Assembly (NCBI RefSeq): GCF_000385135.1
Contig: NZ_ARQM01000001.1
Location: 106,960-170,959 of the forward strand
Source: Promicromonospora sukumoe 327MFSha3.1
GTDB taxonomy: Bacteria; Actinomycetota; Actinomycetes; Actinomycetales; Cellulomonadaceae
Direction of reading: 5' to 3'
DNA: 64,000 nt
A program made the position numbers and the translations under genes. This document shows positions 8,311 through 16,609 of this stretch, one piece after another. Every line of letters begins with the position of its first letter. The stretch's first letter is position 1. The notes beneath the pieces were generated by a model. It was not told where the DNA came from, made no database searches, and worked only from the letters and a program-made list of their open reading frames with translations.

Positions 8311-9353
8311 TCATCGACGTGCACGGCCACTACACGACCGCCCCCGAACCGCTCGGCGCCTGGCGCGACGCGCAGGTCGCCGCCCTGGCCGACGCGGGCC
8401 TGGCCCCCGACCCGGCCGGGCCGCGGATCAGCGACGACCAGATCCGCGAGACGCTCCAGGCGCACCAGCTCCGGCAGATGGACGAGCGCGGCATCGACGT
8501 CACCGTCTTCTCGCCCCGGGCGTCGTTCATGGCCCACCACGTGGGCGACCTCGCGACGTCGACCGCCTGGGCGCGGATCTGCAACGACCTGTGCGCCCGC
8601 GTGGCCGGGCTCTACCCCGACCGGTTCGTGCCCGGCGCCATGCTGCCGCAGTCGCCCGGCGCCGACCCGGCGACGTCGGTCCCCGAGATCGAGCGGGCCG
8701 TGACCGAGCTGGGCGCCGTCACCGTGAACCTGAACCCGGACCCGTCCGGCGGGCACTGGACCGCACCGCCCCTGACCGACCGGTCCTGGTACCCGGTGTA
8801 CGAGAAGCTGGTGGAGCTCGACGTGCCCGCCATGGTGCACGTCTCGACGAGCTGCAACCCCGCCTTCCACACCACGGGCGCCCACTACCTCAACGCCGAC
8901 ACCACGGTGTTCATGCAGCTCCTGCAGGGCGACCTGTTCGCCGACTTCCCGGACCTGCGGCTCGTGATCCCGCACGGCGGGGGAGCGGTGCCCTACCACT
9001 GGGGCCGGTTCCGCGGCCTGGCCCAGGCCCTGGGCAGGCCGGAGCCGGAGGAGGTGCTGGGCACCAACGTCTTCTTCGACACCTGCGTCTACCACCAGCC
9101 CGGCGCCGACCTGCTGCTCGACGTGATCCCGCGCGACGGCGTGCTGTTCGCCTCCGAGATGATCGGCGCCGTGCGCGGCATCGACCCGCGCACCGGCCAC
9201 CACTTCGACGACACCCGCCGGTACGTCGAGGCCCATGCCGCGGCCCGGGGCCTGGACGACGCCGCCGTGCGCGCCCTGTTCGAGACCAACGCCCGCCGCG
9301 CCTACCCGCTGCTGGACCGGCGCCTGACCGAGAGGGGGCTGACCCGTGTCTGA
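8307..9353 (+). CDS. ligJ: 4-oxalomesaconate hydratase (LigJ/GalB-type amidohydrolase)
   Basis: A 348-aa amidohydrolase-superfamily protein that closely resembles LigJ throughout: [10 protein letters not shown] at the start (metal-binding HxH), [82 protein letters not shown] and [18 protein letters not shown]. It hydrates 4-oxalomesaconate to 4-carboxy-4-hydroxy-2-oxoadipate, the substrate of the next enzyme. The start GTG overlaps the preceding stop by four bases, and the end overlaps the aldolase start by eight, so the three genes are translationally coupled. No ring-cleavage dioxygenase of this branch (LigAB or GalA) is present in the window. Confidence 0.9.
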   Translation: MIIDVHGHYTTAPEPLGAWRDAQVAALADAGLAPDPAGPRISDDQIRETLQAHQLRQMDERGIDVTVFSPRASFMAHHVGDLATSTAWARICNDLCARVAGLYPDRFVPGAMLPQSPGADPATSVPEIERAVTELGAVTVNLNPDPSGGHWTAPPLTDRSWYPVYEKLVELDVPAMVHVSTSCNPAFHTTGAHYLNADTTVFMQLLQGDLFADFPDLRLVIPHGGGAVPYHWGRFRGLAQALGRPEPEEVLGTNVFFDTCVYHQPGADLLLDVIPRDGVLFASEMIGAVRGIDPRTGHHFDDTRRYVEAHAAARGLDDAAVRALFETNARRAYPLLDRRLTERGLTRV

Positions 9354-10794
9354 GCTCGGAGTCGTCCACACCCAGATCCGCCGCGCCGACCCGGCCGCCG
9401 TCGAGGCGCTGTCGCGGTTCGGCGTCGCGACCGTCCACGAGGCGCTGGGCCGCCTCGGCCTCATGCGCCCCTACCTGCGGCCCGTCTACGAGGGCGCCGC
9501 GATGTGCGGCACCGCCGTCACGGTGCTGCTCCAGCCCGGCGACAACTGGATGCTGCACGTCGCCGCCGAGCAGGTGCGCCCCGGCGACGTCGTCGTGGCC
9601 GCCTGCACCACCGAGAACGAGGACGGGTTCTTCGGCGACCTGCTCGCCACCTCGCTCAAGGCCCGCGGCGCCCGCGGCCTGGTGATCGACGGCGGCTGCC
9701 GCGACGTCGACACGCTGCGTGCCATGGACTTCCCCGTGTTCTCCCGCGCGATCAACGCCAAGGGCACGGTCAAGGCCACGCTCGGCTCGGTGAACGTGCC
9801 GGTCGTGTGCGCCAACGCGCTGGTCACCCCCGGTGACGTGGTCGTGGCGGACGCCGACGGCGTCGTCGTGGTGATCATGATCGGCATCTGCGGCACGCCC
9901 GCGACCAACCTGATCGCGTCGTTCGTGGTGCCGATCAGCGACTGGTCGTGGCGCCTGGTCTACCTGTGGGGCTCGCTCGGTGTGCTGTTCCTGTTCTTCG
10001 TGCGCAAGCTCGCGGAGTCCCCGCAGTGGCTGGAGTCGCGCGGCCGGCACGACGAGGCCGACGCGGTGCTGCGGGACCTGGAGGCCCAGGCGGTCGCCCA
10101 GCACGGCACGCTGCCCGACGCCGCCGTGCCCGTGGAGACCGGGCCGGCCACGAAGGCGGGCCTGGCGATGCTCAAGGACAAGAAGTTCCTCTACCCGACC
10201 ATCCTGCTGTCGGTGCTGTGGATCACCCAGACCATCGGGTTCTTCGGGTTCTCGTCGTGGGCGCCCACGCTGCTGGCCGCCGAGGGGATCAGCGTCGAGG
10301 ACTCGATCTTCTTCGTGGCGCTGACCACGGTGGGCGCGCCGCTGGGCTCGTTCCTCGCCGCGCAGGTCACCGACCGGTTCGAGCGCAAGTGGTGTCTGGT
10401 GGTGTTCGGCGTGATCATCGCCGCGTCGGGCCTGATGTACGGCCTGACCTTCACGCCGGTGCTGATCGTCGTGTTCGGGTTCCTGGTCAACCTGTTCGAG
10501 CGCGGTTACACGGCCCTGGCCTACGCCTACTCGCCCGAGCTGTACGACACCAAGGGCCGGTCGCTCGGCACGTCGATCTCGTACGGGCTGGGGCGGCTGT
10601 CCAACGCCGTCGGGCCGCTGATCATCGCGGGCCTGTACAGCGGGCACGGGTACCAGACCGTCTTCTACTTCATCGCGGGCACCTGGGTGGTGGGGGCGCT
10701 GGCCCTGGCGATCTTCGGTCCCGCGACGCGCAAGGCCCGCCTGGCGGCGGCTGCGTCGTCGGCGGCGTCGTCGGAGGTGGAGGCCAGCCGTTAG
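9346..10794 (+). CDS. In-frame chimera: N-terminal CHA aldolase (LigK/RraA-like) joined to C-terminal MFS transporter
   Basis: A continuous 482-codon frame encoding two unrelated half genes. Residues 1-176 are the 4-carboxy-4-hydroxy-2-oxoadipate aldolase/RraA fold, including [12 protein letters not shown] with the substrate/metal Arg-Asp pair (about R118-D119), and stop at DADGVVVV, where about 50 C-terminal residues should follow. From residue 177 the sequence is an MFS symporter from roughly TM5 on: [28 protein letters not shown], the central loop, then TM7-12. About four N-terminal helices are missing. Neither half is complete, so neither function is expected to survive intact. The junction lies near 9871-9877. 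The simplest explanation is a deletion of at least several hundred bases that kept the frame; an assembly collapse is the alternative. Confidence 0.85.
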   Translation: MSELGVVHTQIRRADPAAVEALSRFGVATVHEALGRLGLMRPYLRPVYEGAAMCGTAVTVLLQPGDNWMLHVAAEQVRPGDVVVAACTTENEDGFFGDLLATSLKARGARGLVIDGGCRDVDTLRAMDFPVFSRAINAKGTVKATLGSVNVPVVCANALVTPGDVVVADADGVVVVIMIGICGTPATNLIASFVVPISDWSWRLVYLWGSLGVLFLFFVRKLAESPQWLESRGRHDEADAVLRDLEAQAVAQHGTLPDAAVPVETGPATKAGLAMLKDKKFLYPTILLSVLWITQTIGFFGFSSWAPTLLAAEGISVEDSIFFVALTTVGAPLGSFLAAQVTDRFERKWCLVVFGVIIAASGLMYGLTFTPVLIVVFGFLVNLFERGYTALAYAYSPELYDTKGRSLGTSISYGLGRLSNAVGPLIIAGLYSGHGYQTVFYFIAGTWVVGALALAIFGPATRKARLAAAASSAASSEVEASR

Positions 10795-10803
10795 GGTGCT
10801 CGT

Positions 10804-10815
10804 ATTGTTGACAAT
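10804..10815. promoter_or_regulatory. Candidate operator in front of the GntR gene
   Basis: ATTGTTGACAAT, a 12-bp site with symmetric ATTGT/ACAAT arms, lies 45 bp before the regulator start. It matches the site at 7043-7054 upstream of the tautomerase gene in inverse orientation. This suggests that the GntR protein binds both places and controls itself and the lig genes. Confidence 0.6.
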
Positions 10816-10860
10816 CGCTTCGCGCCCGGGGGTGGCGGGCGACGACGTGAGAGGGACGTG

Positions 10861-11487
10861 ATGGTGGACGACGCCCAGGTGCGGGACGAGCTGCGAGCGG
10901 CGATCCTGCGGGGTGACTTCGCGCCACGTCAGCGACTGGTCGAGGCCGACCTGTGCGAGCAGTTCGGGGCGCGGCGGTTCGCGGTGCGGGCGGCCCTGCA
11001 GGATCTCGTGGCCGAGGGGCTGGTCGAGCGCCAGCAGAACCGCGGCGCCCGGATCCGCGAGATCAGCCTGGACGAGGCGATCGAGATCAGCGAGATCCGC
11101 CGCGTCGTCGAGGGGCTGGTCGCCGCGCGCGCCGCCGAGCGGCTCACGGCCGCCGACGCGAAGCGGCTGACGGGGATCGGTCGCCGCATGCGCGAGGCGG
11201 TCGACGGCGGCGAGGCGGCCGTGTACAGCGACCTCAACGCCGAGCTGCACGCGGCGCTGCGCGAGATCGCCCGGCACGAGACCGCCAACCGGATCGTGGC
11301 GCAGCTCCACGGTCAGATGGTGCGCCACCAGTTCGCGCTCTCGCGCGTGCCCGGCCGGTCGGCGGTCTCGCTGGCTCAGCACGAGGCGGTCATCGAGGCC
11401 GTCGTCGCGCGCGACCCCGATGCCGCCGAGGCGGCGATGCGGGCGCACATCACCTCGGTCATCGAGGTGCTGCGCTCGCTGGGTTGA
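10861..11487 (+). CDS. GntR family transcriptional regulator, FCD domain
   Basis: A 208-aa FadR-subfamily regulator. The winged helix occupies about residues 5-70 (PRQRLVEADLCEQFGARRFAVRAALQDLVAEGLVERQQNRGARI). An all-helical FCD effector domain follows, with the metal-site pattern DLNAELHAALREIARHE and a later HEAVIEAVVARDPDAAEAAMRAHI. Such domains usually sense carboxylic acids. It follows the aldolase/transporter chimera in the same direction and probably represses the lig genes through the ATTGT-type sites at 7043 and 10804. A GTG one codon upstream of the ATG (10858) is an alternative start; GAGAGGGA at 10849-10856 serves either. Its 3' end overlaps the convergent DoxX gene by 29 bp. Confidence 0.9.
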   Translation: MVDDAQVRDELRAAILRGDFAPRQRLVEADLCEQFGARRFAVRAALQDLVAEGLVERQQNRGARIREISLDEAIEISEIRRVVEGLVAARAAERLTAADAKRLTGIGRRMREAVDGGEAAVYSDLNAELHAALREIARHETANRIVAQLHGQMVRHQFALSRVPGRSAVSLAQHEAVIEAVVARDPDAAEAAMRAHITSVIEVLRSLG

Positions 11488-11923
11488 GGCGTCGGACCAG
11501 CGCCGTCACCGAGAAGCGCGACGCGACCCGCGGCCACGCGACCAGCACGACGGCGAGCGCGACCATGACCGGGTACGACCAGGTGAGCTGGTCGGCCGAC
11601 CAGTAGCTCAGCAGCGTGCCGACGCTCGCGAGCGCGACCGGCAGGGTCAGCACCCCGGCGACCAGCGCGACGCCGAGGCCCACCTCCAGCAGCGGCATCA
11701 GCACGCCGAACAGCCCGGACGCCGGGCCCAGCACGTACTCCGCGAAGACCTCGAAGTAGCCGGGCACCCGGCTGTTGCCGGCGGCGCCGTCGGCGACGAG
11801 CTGGATGTCGGCGGCACCGAAGCCCGCCCGGTACTTGATCAGCCCCTCGTTGATCCAGAGCGCGCCGAGGGCGACCCGCGCCGCCGTCAGGACGACGGCG
11901 GCGAGGGACAGGGCGCGGGTCAT
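11459..11923 (-). CDS. DoxX family membrane protein
   Basis: A 154-aa protein with four predicted membrane helices (about 5-25, 60-85, 88-110 and 114-135), the DoxX fold. The N-terminal ARVALGALWINEGLIKYRAGFG matches the conserved first helix and loop. DoxX proteins are associated with thiol redox balance and quinone-linked sulfur oxidation, but the activity of this one is unknown. Its ATG overlaps the stop of the DM13 lipoprotein gene by four bases, so the two are an operon and possibly a functional pair at the outer face of the membrane. Confidence 0.82.
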   Translation of the reverse strand: MTRALSLAAVVLTAARVALGALWINEGLIKYRAGFGAADIQLVADGAAGNSRVPGYFEVFAEYVLGPASGLFGVLMPLLEVGLGVALVAGVLTLPVALASVGTLLSYWSADQLTWSYPVMVALAVVLVAWPRVASRFSVTALVRRLNPASAAPR

Positions 11924-12402
11924 GCCAGGGGTGCCGCGCCGAAGACGGCCTTGGCCTTGTCGCAGTGGATGACGACGGTGTCGTAGCCCGCCACGTCCAC
12001 GCCGTCCAGGGCGAAGGTCTGGGACGCCTCGTCGAAGGCGACGGCGTCGATCTGCGTGCCGGCTGCCACGGCGGCCTCGTCGGTCCCGTTGGTGAGATAG
12101 ATGTGCAGGTCGGGGCCCTCGTCGGACGAGTAGCCCGACAGGACGATCTCGGAGTCGCTCACCTCGACCGTGCCCGCGACCGCCTTGTCGTTGAGGCCCT
12201 CGAAGGTGCCGGTGCGGGCCTCTCCGCCCATGTCCTCCGTCATGTCCTCACCCATGTCCTCACCCATGTCCTCGGACTGCTCCTGCGACGACGAGGTCTG
12301 GTCGGACATCGCGTCGCCCGACCCGCCGTCGTCGGCGCCGCAGCCCGTGAGCAGCAGGGTGGCGGTCAGGACGGCCGCGCTCGCGAGTGCTGTCTTGCGC
12401 AT
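11920..12402 (-). CDS. DM13-domain lipoprotein
   Basis: A 160-aa lipoprotein: signal peptide with lipobox LLTGC (Cys about residue 21), then a low-complexity linker containing EDMGEDMGEDMTEDMG, then a DM13 domain (about 62-160). The domain keeps the family pattern: GTFEGLNDKAVAGTVEV, GPDLHIYLT, and the single conserved cysteine in YDTVVIHCDKAKAVFG. DM13 is proposed to be an electron-transfer domain related to DOMON. First gene of a two-gene operon with DoxX, divergent from the two-component system at 12549, which may regulate it. The Asp/Met repeat could bind metal; that is speculation. Confidence 0.85.
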   Translation of the reverse strand: MRKTALASAAVLTATLLLTGCGADDGGSGDAMSDQTSSSQEQSEDMGEDMGEDMTEDMGGEARTGTFEGLNDKAVAGTVEVSDSEIVLSGYSSDEGPDLHIYLTNGTDEAAVAAGTQIDAVAFDEASQTFALDGVDVAGYDTVVIHCDKAKAVFGAAPLA

Positions 12403-12533
12403 GAGAAGTGCCTCTCTGTCAGGTTCGTCGGTGCCGTCGGCAGTACGCCGGCGACGTCGTCGAACCTAGGCAGGGCGGCCCCACGGACGCGGGAGTCTTG
12501 CAGAGGCGTAAGAACTCGACCGGGCCTCGCGCG

Positions 12534-12551
12534 GTTACGCTGCCGGGCATG
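12534..12551 (+). promoter_or_regulatory. Probable leaderless promoter of the response regulator gene
   Basis: TACGCT at 12535-12540 lies eight bases before the ATG at 12549, and no Shine-Dalgarno sequence is visible. This fits an actinobacterial -10 box whose transcription start is at or next to the start codon. No convincing -35 was seen. Confidence 0.45.
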
Positions 12552-13247
12552 GGAGCACAGGTGGAGGTGATGGTCGTGGAGGACGACGACACCGTCCTGG
12601 CCGTGGTGACCGACTACCTGGGCGGGCGCGGCTACGCCGTCACCGCTTACCGCGACGGGCTCGTGGCGCGGGACGCCCTGCGGACCGCGCGGCCCGACGT
12701 GCTGGTCCTGGACCGGATGCTGCCCGGGGTCAGCGGGGACGAGCTGTGCCGGCAGGTCCGGTCGGCGGCCCCGCGGACGCCGATCATCATGCTCACCGCC
12801 CTCGACGCCGTCGAGCAGCGGATCGACGGGCTGGAGCACGGCGCCGACGACTACATCGCCAAGCCGTTCGCGCTGCGGGAGCTCCAGCTGCGCATCGACG
12901 CCCTGGTCCGGCGCAGCCGCGCCGTGCACGTCTCGCCGACGCCGTTCACGCTCGGGCCATTCCGCGTGGACCCCGCGCACCGCCGGATCTGGGCGACGGG
13001 CGCCGAGATGACGCTCACCGCCCGGGAGTACGAGCTGTTCCTCTTCCTGCTGCAGAACCCGGACCGCACCCTGACCCGCGACGACATCCTGCGCGAGGTG
13101 TGGGGCTGGAGCTTCGGCGAGGAGTCCACGGTGACCGTCCACGTGCGCCGGCTGCGCGAGAAGATCGAGCCGGAGCCTCGCTACCCGCGCTACCTGCTCA
13201 CCGAGTGGGGCCGCGGCTACCGCTTCACCGTGGGGGCCGCCGCATGA
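12549..13247 (+). CDS. OmpR/PhoB-type response regulator
   Basis: A 232-aa two-component regulator. The receiver domain (about 5-120) has the acidic pair in VVEDDDTV, the phospho-acceptor Asp at about 54 in LVLDRMLPG, and the conserved Lys in IAKPFAL. The C-terminal winged helix (about 135-230) has LTAREYELFLFLLQNPDRTLTRDDILREVWG and TVHVRRLREKIE, ending in GRGYRF. The ATG at 12549 places the receiver start correctly, and the stop overlaps the kinase start (ATGA), so the pair is coupled. Its neighbours, DM13 and DoxX on the divergent side, are candidate targets. Confidence 0.95.
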   Translation: MGAQVEVMVVEDDDTVLAVVTDYLGGRGYAVTAYRDGLVARDALRTARPDVLVLDRMLPGVSGDELCRQVRSAAPRTPIIMLTALDAVEQRIDGLEHGADDYIAKPFALRELQLRIDALVRRSRAVHVSPTPFTLGPFRVDPAHRRIWATGAEMTLTAREYELFLFLLQNPDRTLTRDDILREVWGWSFGEESTVTVHVRRLREKIEPEPRYPRYLLTEWGRGYRFTVGAAA

Positions 13248-14386
13248 TGCTCTCGGGTGGGGACCTGCTGCTCATTCTCGGCACCGCCGCGGTGTGCACC
13301 GCGGTGACCACGGTGCTCGCGCTCGTGATCCTGCGCCGTCTGCGGCAGCGCTCCGTCACCGCGCCGTTCGTCGTCCTGGTGGTCGCCGCGGTCGCCTCGA
13401 TCGTCTGCTCGACCGTCGCGATCTCCGCCCTGATGTACCTGTCCCTGCACGACCTGCAGGTGATGCTGTGGGTGGTCGGGCTGTCGGCGCTGCTGAGCCT
13501 CGCCGCGACGATCGTCACCGCCCGGGCCGTGAGCAGGTCGTTCGCCCAGCTCGGCCAGGCGGTGGAGCGGGTCGGCCACGGCGTCGTCGTCGGCCCGGAG
13601 GCCTACGAGGGCAGGGAGCTCGCCGACCTCTCGGCCCAGCTCGCCGTCGCGTCCGAGCGGCTCGCCGCGGCCCGTGCGGAGATCGAGCAGCTCGACGCCG
13701 CGCGGCGGCAGTTCTTCGCCTGGATCTCGCACGACCTGCGGACGCCGCTCACCGGGGTCAGCGCCCTCGCCGAGGCGCTGGACGACGGCGCCGTCGCCGA
13801 CCCGGCCGACTACGTGCGGCGCATCCGGGCCCAGGTCGGGACGATGAACCGGCTGGTCGACGACCTGTTCGCGCTGTCGCAGATCCAGAGCGGGGCGCTG
13901 CGGCTGCGCCCGGAGGACATCGAGCTGCTGGACGTCGTGTCCGACGCCGTGGCCGACGTGCACTCGCTCGCCGTCGCGAAGGAGATCCGGATCGAGCACG
14001 CGGGGGTCGAGGGCCGGACGCTGCGCGCAGACCCGCACGAGCTGACCCGGGTCGTGGTGAACCTCCTGACCAACAGCATCCGCCACGCCCCGCACGGCTC
14101 CGAGATCCTGGTGTCCGCCGACCGGGCCGGCGACCGGCTGGTGCTCTCCGTGCTCGACCAGGGCAGCGGGGTCGACAGCGAGGACCTCACGCGGATGTTC
14201 GAGATCGGCTGGCGGGCCAGCGAGGCCCGCACGCCGGACGCGCGGCCGGTCGCCGGGTCGCCCGGCGCGGGGCTGGGGCTGGCCATCGTGCGCGGCATCG
14301 TCCAGGCGCACGGCGGCGACGTGCGGGCCGAGCACGTGCCGCAGGGCTTCCGGCTCGACGTCGCCCTGCCCGCGCCGGCGATCTGA
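13244..14386 (+). CDS. Sensor histidine kinase (HAMP-like, HisKA-HATPase)
   Basis: A 380-aa membrane kinase that partners the preceding regulator. Three hydrophobic segments lie at about 7-27, 42-65 and 70-92, with almost no extracytoplasmic loop, so it probably senses a membrane or intracellular signal. A HAMP-like linker (about 92-140) leads to HisKA with His163 in FFAWISHDLRTPLTGVSAL. The ATPase domain shows the N box (ELTRVVVNLLTNSIRHA), the G1 box (VLDQGSGV) and the G2 box (GAGLGLAIVRGIVQAHGG). The start ATG at 13244 overlaps the regulator stop. Confidence 0.93.
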   Translation: MMLSGGDLLLILGTAAVCTAVTTVLALVILRRLRQRSVTAPFVVLVVAAVASIVCSTVAISALMYLSLHDLQVMLWVVGLSALLSLAATIVTARAVSRSFAQLGQAVERVGHGVVVGPEAYEGRELADLSAQLAVASERLAAARAEIEQLDAARRQFFAWISHDLRTPLTGVSALAEALDDGAVADPADYVRRIRAQVGTMNRLVDDLFALSQIQSGALRLRPEDIELLDVVSDAVADVHSLAVAKEIRIEHAGVEGRTLRADPHELTRVVVNLLTNSIRHAPHGSEILVSADRAGDRLVLSVLDQGSGVDSEDLTRMFEIGWRASEARTPDARPVAGSPGAGLGLAIVRGIVQAHGGDVRAEHVPQGFRLDVALPAPAI

Positions 14387-14393
14387 ACGGCTC

Positions 14394-14407
14394 TCGTATC
14401 GATACGA
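14394..14407. promoter_or_regulatory. Perfect 14-bp palindrome before the LLM oxidoreductase gene
   Basis: TCGTATCGATACGA is fully self-complementary and ends 21 bp before the ATG at 14429. TAGAAC at 14417-14422 is a likely -10 box for a leaderless start, so the palindrome sits where a repressor would overlap the promoter. The cognate regulator is not identifiable from the window. Confidence 0.5.
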
Positions 14408-14428
14408 TCGTTCTGGTAGAACTGCGCC

Positions 14429-15358
14429 ATGACCTCTCCGCAGATCGGTGTCGTCCTCCCGCGTGACCTGCCCGCCGCCCAGGTGCTGCCGTACGCGCGC
14501 GCCACGGAGCGGCTCGGCTTCGACGAGCTCTGGGTCGTGGAGGACCTGGGCTACCGCGGCGGGCTGGTGCAGGCCGCCGCCGTGCTGGGTGCGACCGAGC
14601 GCCTGCGTGTCGGCATCGGCATCCTGCCCGCCGCCGTGCGTAACCCCGCGTTCGCGGCGATGGAGATCGCCACGCTGGAGCAGCTCCACCCCGGCCGTAC
14701 CGACGTCGGCGTCGGGCACGGCATGCCGGGCTGGATGCGGCAGGCGGGCGCCTGGCCCGAGCGGCCCCTGACGTTCCTCGCCGAGTACACCGCCACGCTC
14801 CGCACGCTGCTCGGCGGCGGGCAGGCGGGCGAGGTGCGCCTCGACGCGACGGCGGTGCCCGACTCCGTGCCGCCGCTGCTGCTCGGCGTGCGCGGGCCGC
14901 GGTCGCTGGCGGCCTCCGGCCGGGTCGCCGACGGCACCGTGCTCGCGGAGCCCGTCGCGCCCGAGTACGCGGCGTCGGCCCTGGGGGCGATCGCCCCGGA
15001 GGGCGAGCACCGCCTCGTGGCCTACAACATCGGGGCCGTCGACGACGACGCGGCCGTCGCGCTGCGCACCGCCCGACCCGGGCTGGAGTGGATCGGCGAG
15101 CCCGACTGGGCGCCGCACGTGGCGCCGCTGCCGTTCGCGGCGGAGTTCGCGGAGCTGCGGGCGGCGTCCGCGTCCCGTGCCGAGTTCGTCGAGCGGATGC
15201 CCGACGAGTGGGTCGCGCGCCTCGCGCTCGCCGGCACGCCCGCGCAGGTCCGGGAGCGGATCGACGAGCTCGGGCGGGCCGGGGTGACCTCCAGCGTCTT
15301 CATCCCGGCCGGGCCCGACCCGCTGGCGGCCCTCGACGCGCTGGCCCGCGTGCTGTGA
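14429..15358 (+). CDS. LLM class flavin-dependent oxidoreductase
   Basis: A 309-aa luciferase-like (F420- or FMN-dependent) oxidoreductase. It has the TIM-barrel family features: IGVVLPRDLPAAQVLPYARATERLGFDELWVVED, RLRVGIGILPAAVRNP, TDVGVGHGMPGWM, and a late VRERIDELGRAGVTSSVFIP. The substrate cannot be told. The start is an ATG with TAGAAC six bases upstream and no ribosome binding site, consistent with a leaderless message. The stop overlaps the GTG of the next gene by four bases, so it is co-expressed with an MFS exporter. Confidence 0.9.
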   Translation: MTSPQIGVVLPRDLPAAQVLPYARATERLGFDELWVVEDLGYRGGLVQAAAVLGATERLRVGIGILPAAVRNPAFAAMEIATLEQLHPGRTDVGVGHGMPGWMRQAGAWPERPLTFLAEYTATLRTLLGGGQAGEVRLDATAVPDSVPPLLLGVRGPRSLAASGRVADGTVLAEPVAPEYAASALGAIAPEGEHRLVAYNIGAVDDDAAVALRTARPGLEWIGEPDWAPHVAPLPFAAEFAELRAASASRAEFVERMPDEWVARLALAGTPAQVRERIDELGRAGVTSSVFIPAGPDPLAALDALARVL

Positions 15359-16569
15359 CCGCACACCTGACGCCGTCGGCGCAGCGCCGGCGGCTGGCGT
15401 TGTTCGTGTCCTTCTTCATGACCGGCGTGTCCATGGCGACGTGGGTCTCCCGCACGCCCGCGATCCGCGACGCGACCGGCTCGACCACGGCCGAGATGGG
15501 GCTCATCATCGCGGGGCTGTCCGCGGGCTCCATGGTGGGGATCGCCTTGGCCGGCACCCTGGTGGCCCGGCGCGGCGCACGGTTCGTCGTGCTGTGGGGC
15601 ATGGTCGCGATCGTGACCGGCGTCGCCGTCGTGGCCGTCGGCACCGCGACCGCGCAGGGCTGGCTGGTCGCCGTCGGGCTCGCGTCGTTCGGGTACGGCA
15701 TGGGCTCGGGCGAGATCGGGCAGAACGTCGAGGGGGTCGACGTCGAGCGGGCGCTGCGGCGCACCGTGGTGCCGAGCCTGCACGGCAGCTACAGTCTGGG
15801 CGTCTGTGTGGGCGGGCTCGTCGGCCTGGGCGCGAGCGCCGCGGGCGTGCCGGTGCTCGGGCACCTGGTGGCGGTCGCCGCGCTCACCGCGATCGCGACG
15901 GCGGGGCTGGTGGCCAACCTGGCCCACGATGTCGGGCGGGAGGACTCCGACGCGGGGCAGCGGCGTCGTCCGCTCGGCGAGACCGTCGGGGCCTTCCTCG
16001 CGGTCTGGCGGGAGCGGCGCACCCTGGCGATCGGCGTGATCGTGCTGGGTATGGCCCTGGCCGAGGGGTCGGCGAACGACTGGCTGCCGCTGATCATGGT
16101 CGACGGGTTCGACCTGTCGGCGGCGACGGCGTCCCTGATCTACGCGTTCTTCGGCCTGTCCATGGCGATCGGGCGGTTCAGCGGCGGGTTCTTCCTCGAC
16201 CGGTTCGGGCGGGCGCCCGTCATGGTGGTCAGCGCGCTGCTCGCGATCGCCGGCATCGCCCTGGTGGCGTTCGCGCCGTCGGCGGTGCTGGGTGCGGTGG
16301 GCGTGCTGCTGTGGGGGATCGGGGCGTCGCTCGGCTTCCCGGTGGCGCTGTCGGCCGCGGGCGACGACCCGCTGAACTCCGCGCGCCGGGTCAGCGCCGT
16401 GGCGACGGCCGGGTACACCGCGTTCCTCGTGGGGCCGCCGGTGCTGGGCTTCGTGGGGGAGCACTTCACGCTTCGGCTCGCGATCCTGCTGGTCATGGTG
16501 CTGGTCGCGGTCTCGGCGTGCTTCGCGCGCGCGGTCACGCCGCCGGCGGGGGCGGTGCGCCCGGCGTAG
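15355..16569 (+). CDS. MFS transporter
   Basis: A 404-aa, 12-helix major facilitator protein. The first helix holds FVSFFMTGVSMATWVSRTPAIRDATG, and the second half repeats the pattern with LIYAFFGLSMAIGRFSGGFFLDRFGRAPVM, the second copy of the loop 2-3 motif. The family resembles the small actinobacterial exporters related to fucose-permease/multidrug carriers. The GTG at 15355 overlaps the upstream stop, so transport is coupled to the LLM oxidoreductase; the pair may modify and export, or import and modify, one compound. Confidence 0.88.
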   Translation: MTAHLTPSAQRRRLALFVSFFMTGVSMATWVSRTPAIRDATGSTTAEMGLIIAGLSAGSMVGIALAGTLVARRGARFVVLWGMVAIVTGVAVVAVGTATAQGWLVAVGLASFGYGMGSGEIGQNVEGVDVERALRRTVVPSLHGSYSLGVCVGGLVGLGASAAGVPVLGHLVAVAALTAIATAGLVANLAHDVGREDSDAGQRRRPLGETVGAFLAVWRERRTLAIGVIVLGMALAEGSANDWLPLIMVDGFDLSAATASLIYAFFGLSMAIGRFSGGFFLDRFGRAPVMVVSALLAIAGIALVAFAPSAVLGAVGVLLWGIGASLGFPVALSAAGDDPLNSARRVSAVATAGYTAFLVGPPVLGFVGEHFTLRLAILLVMVLVAVSACFARAVTPPAGAVRPA

Positions 16570-16609
16570 GCGACCCACTGGAAGGCGGCGGCGAGGCACT
16601 GAGCGTCGC

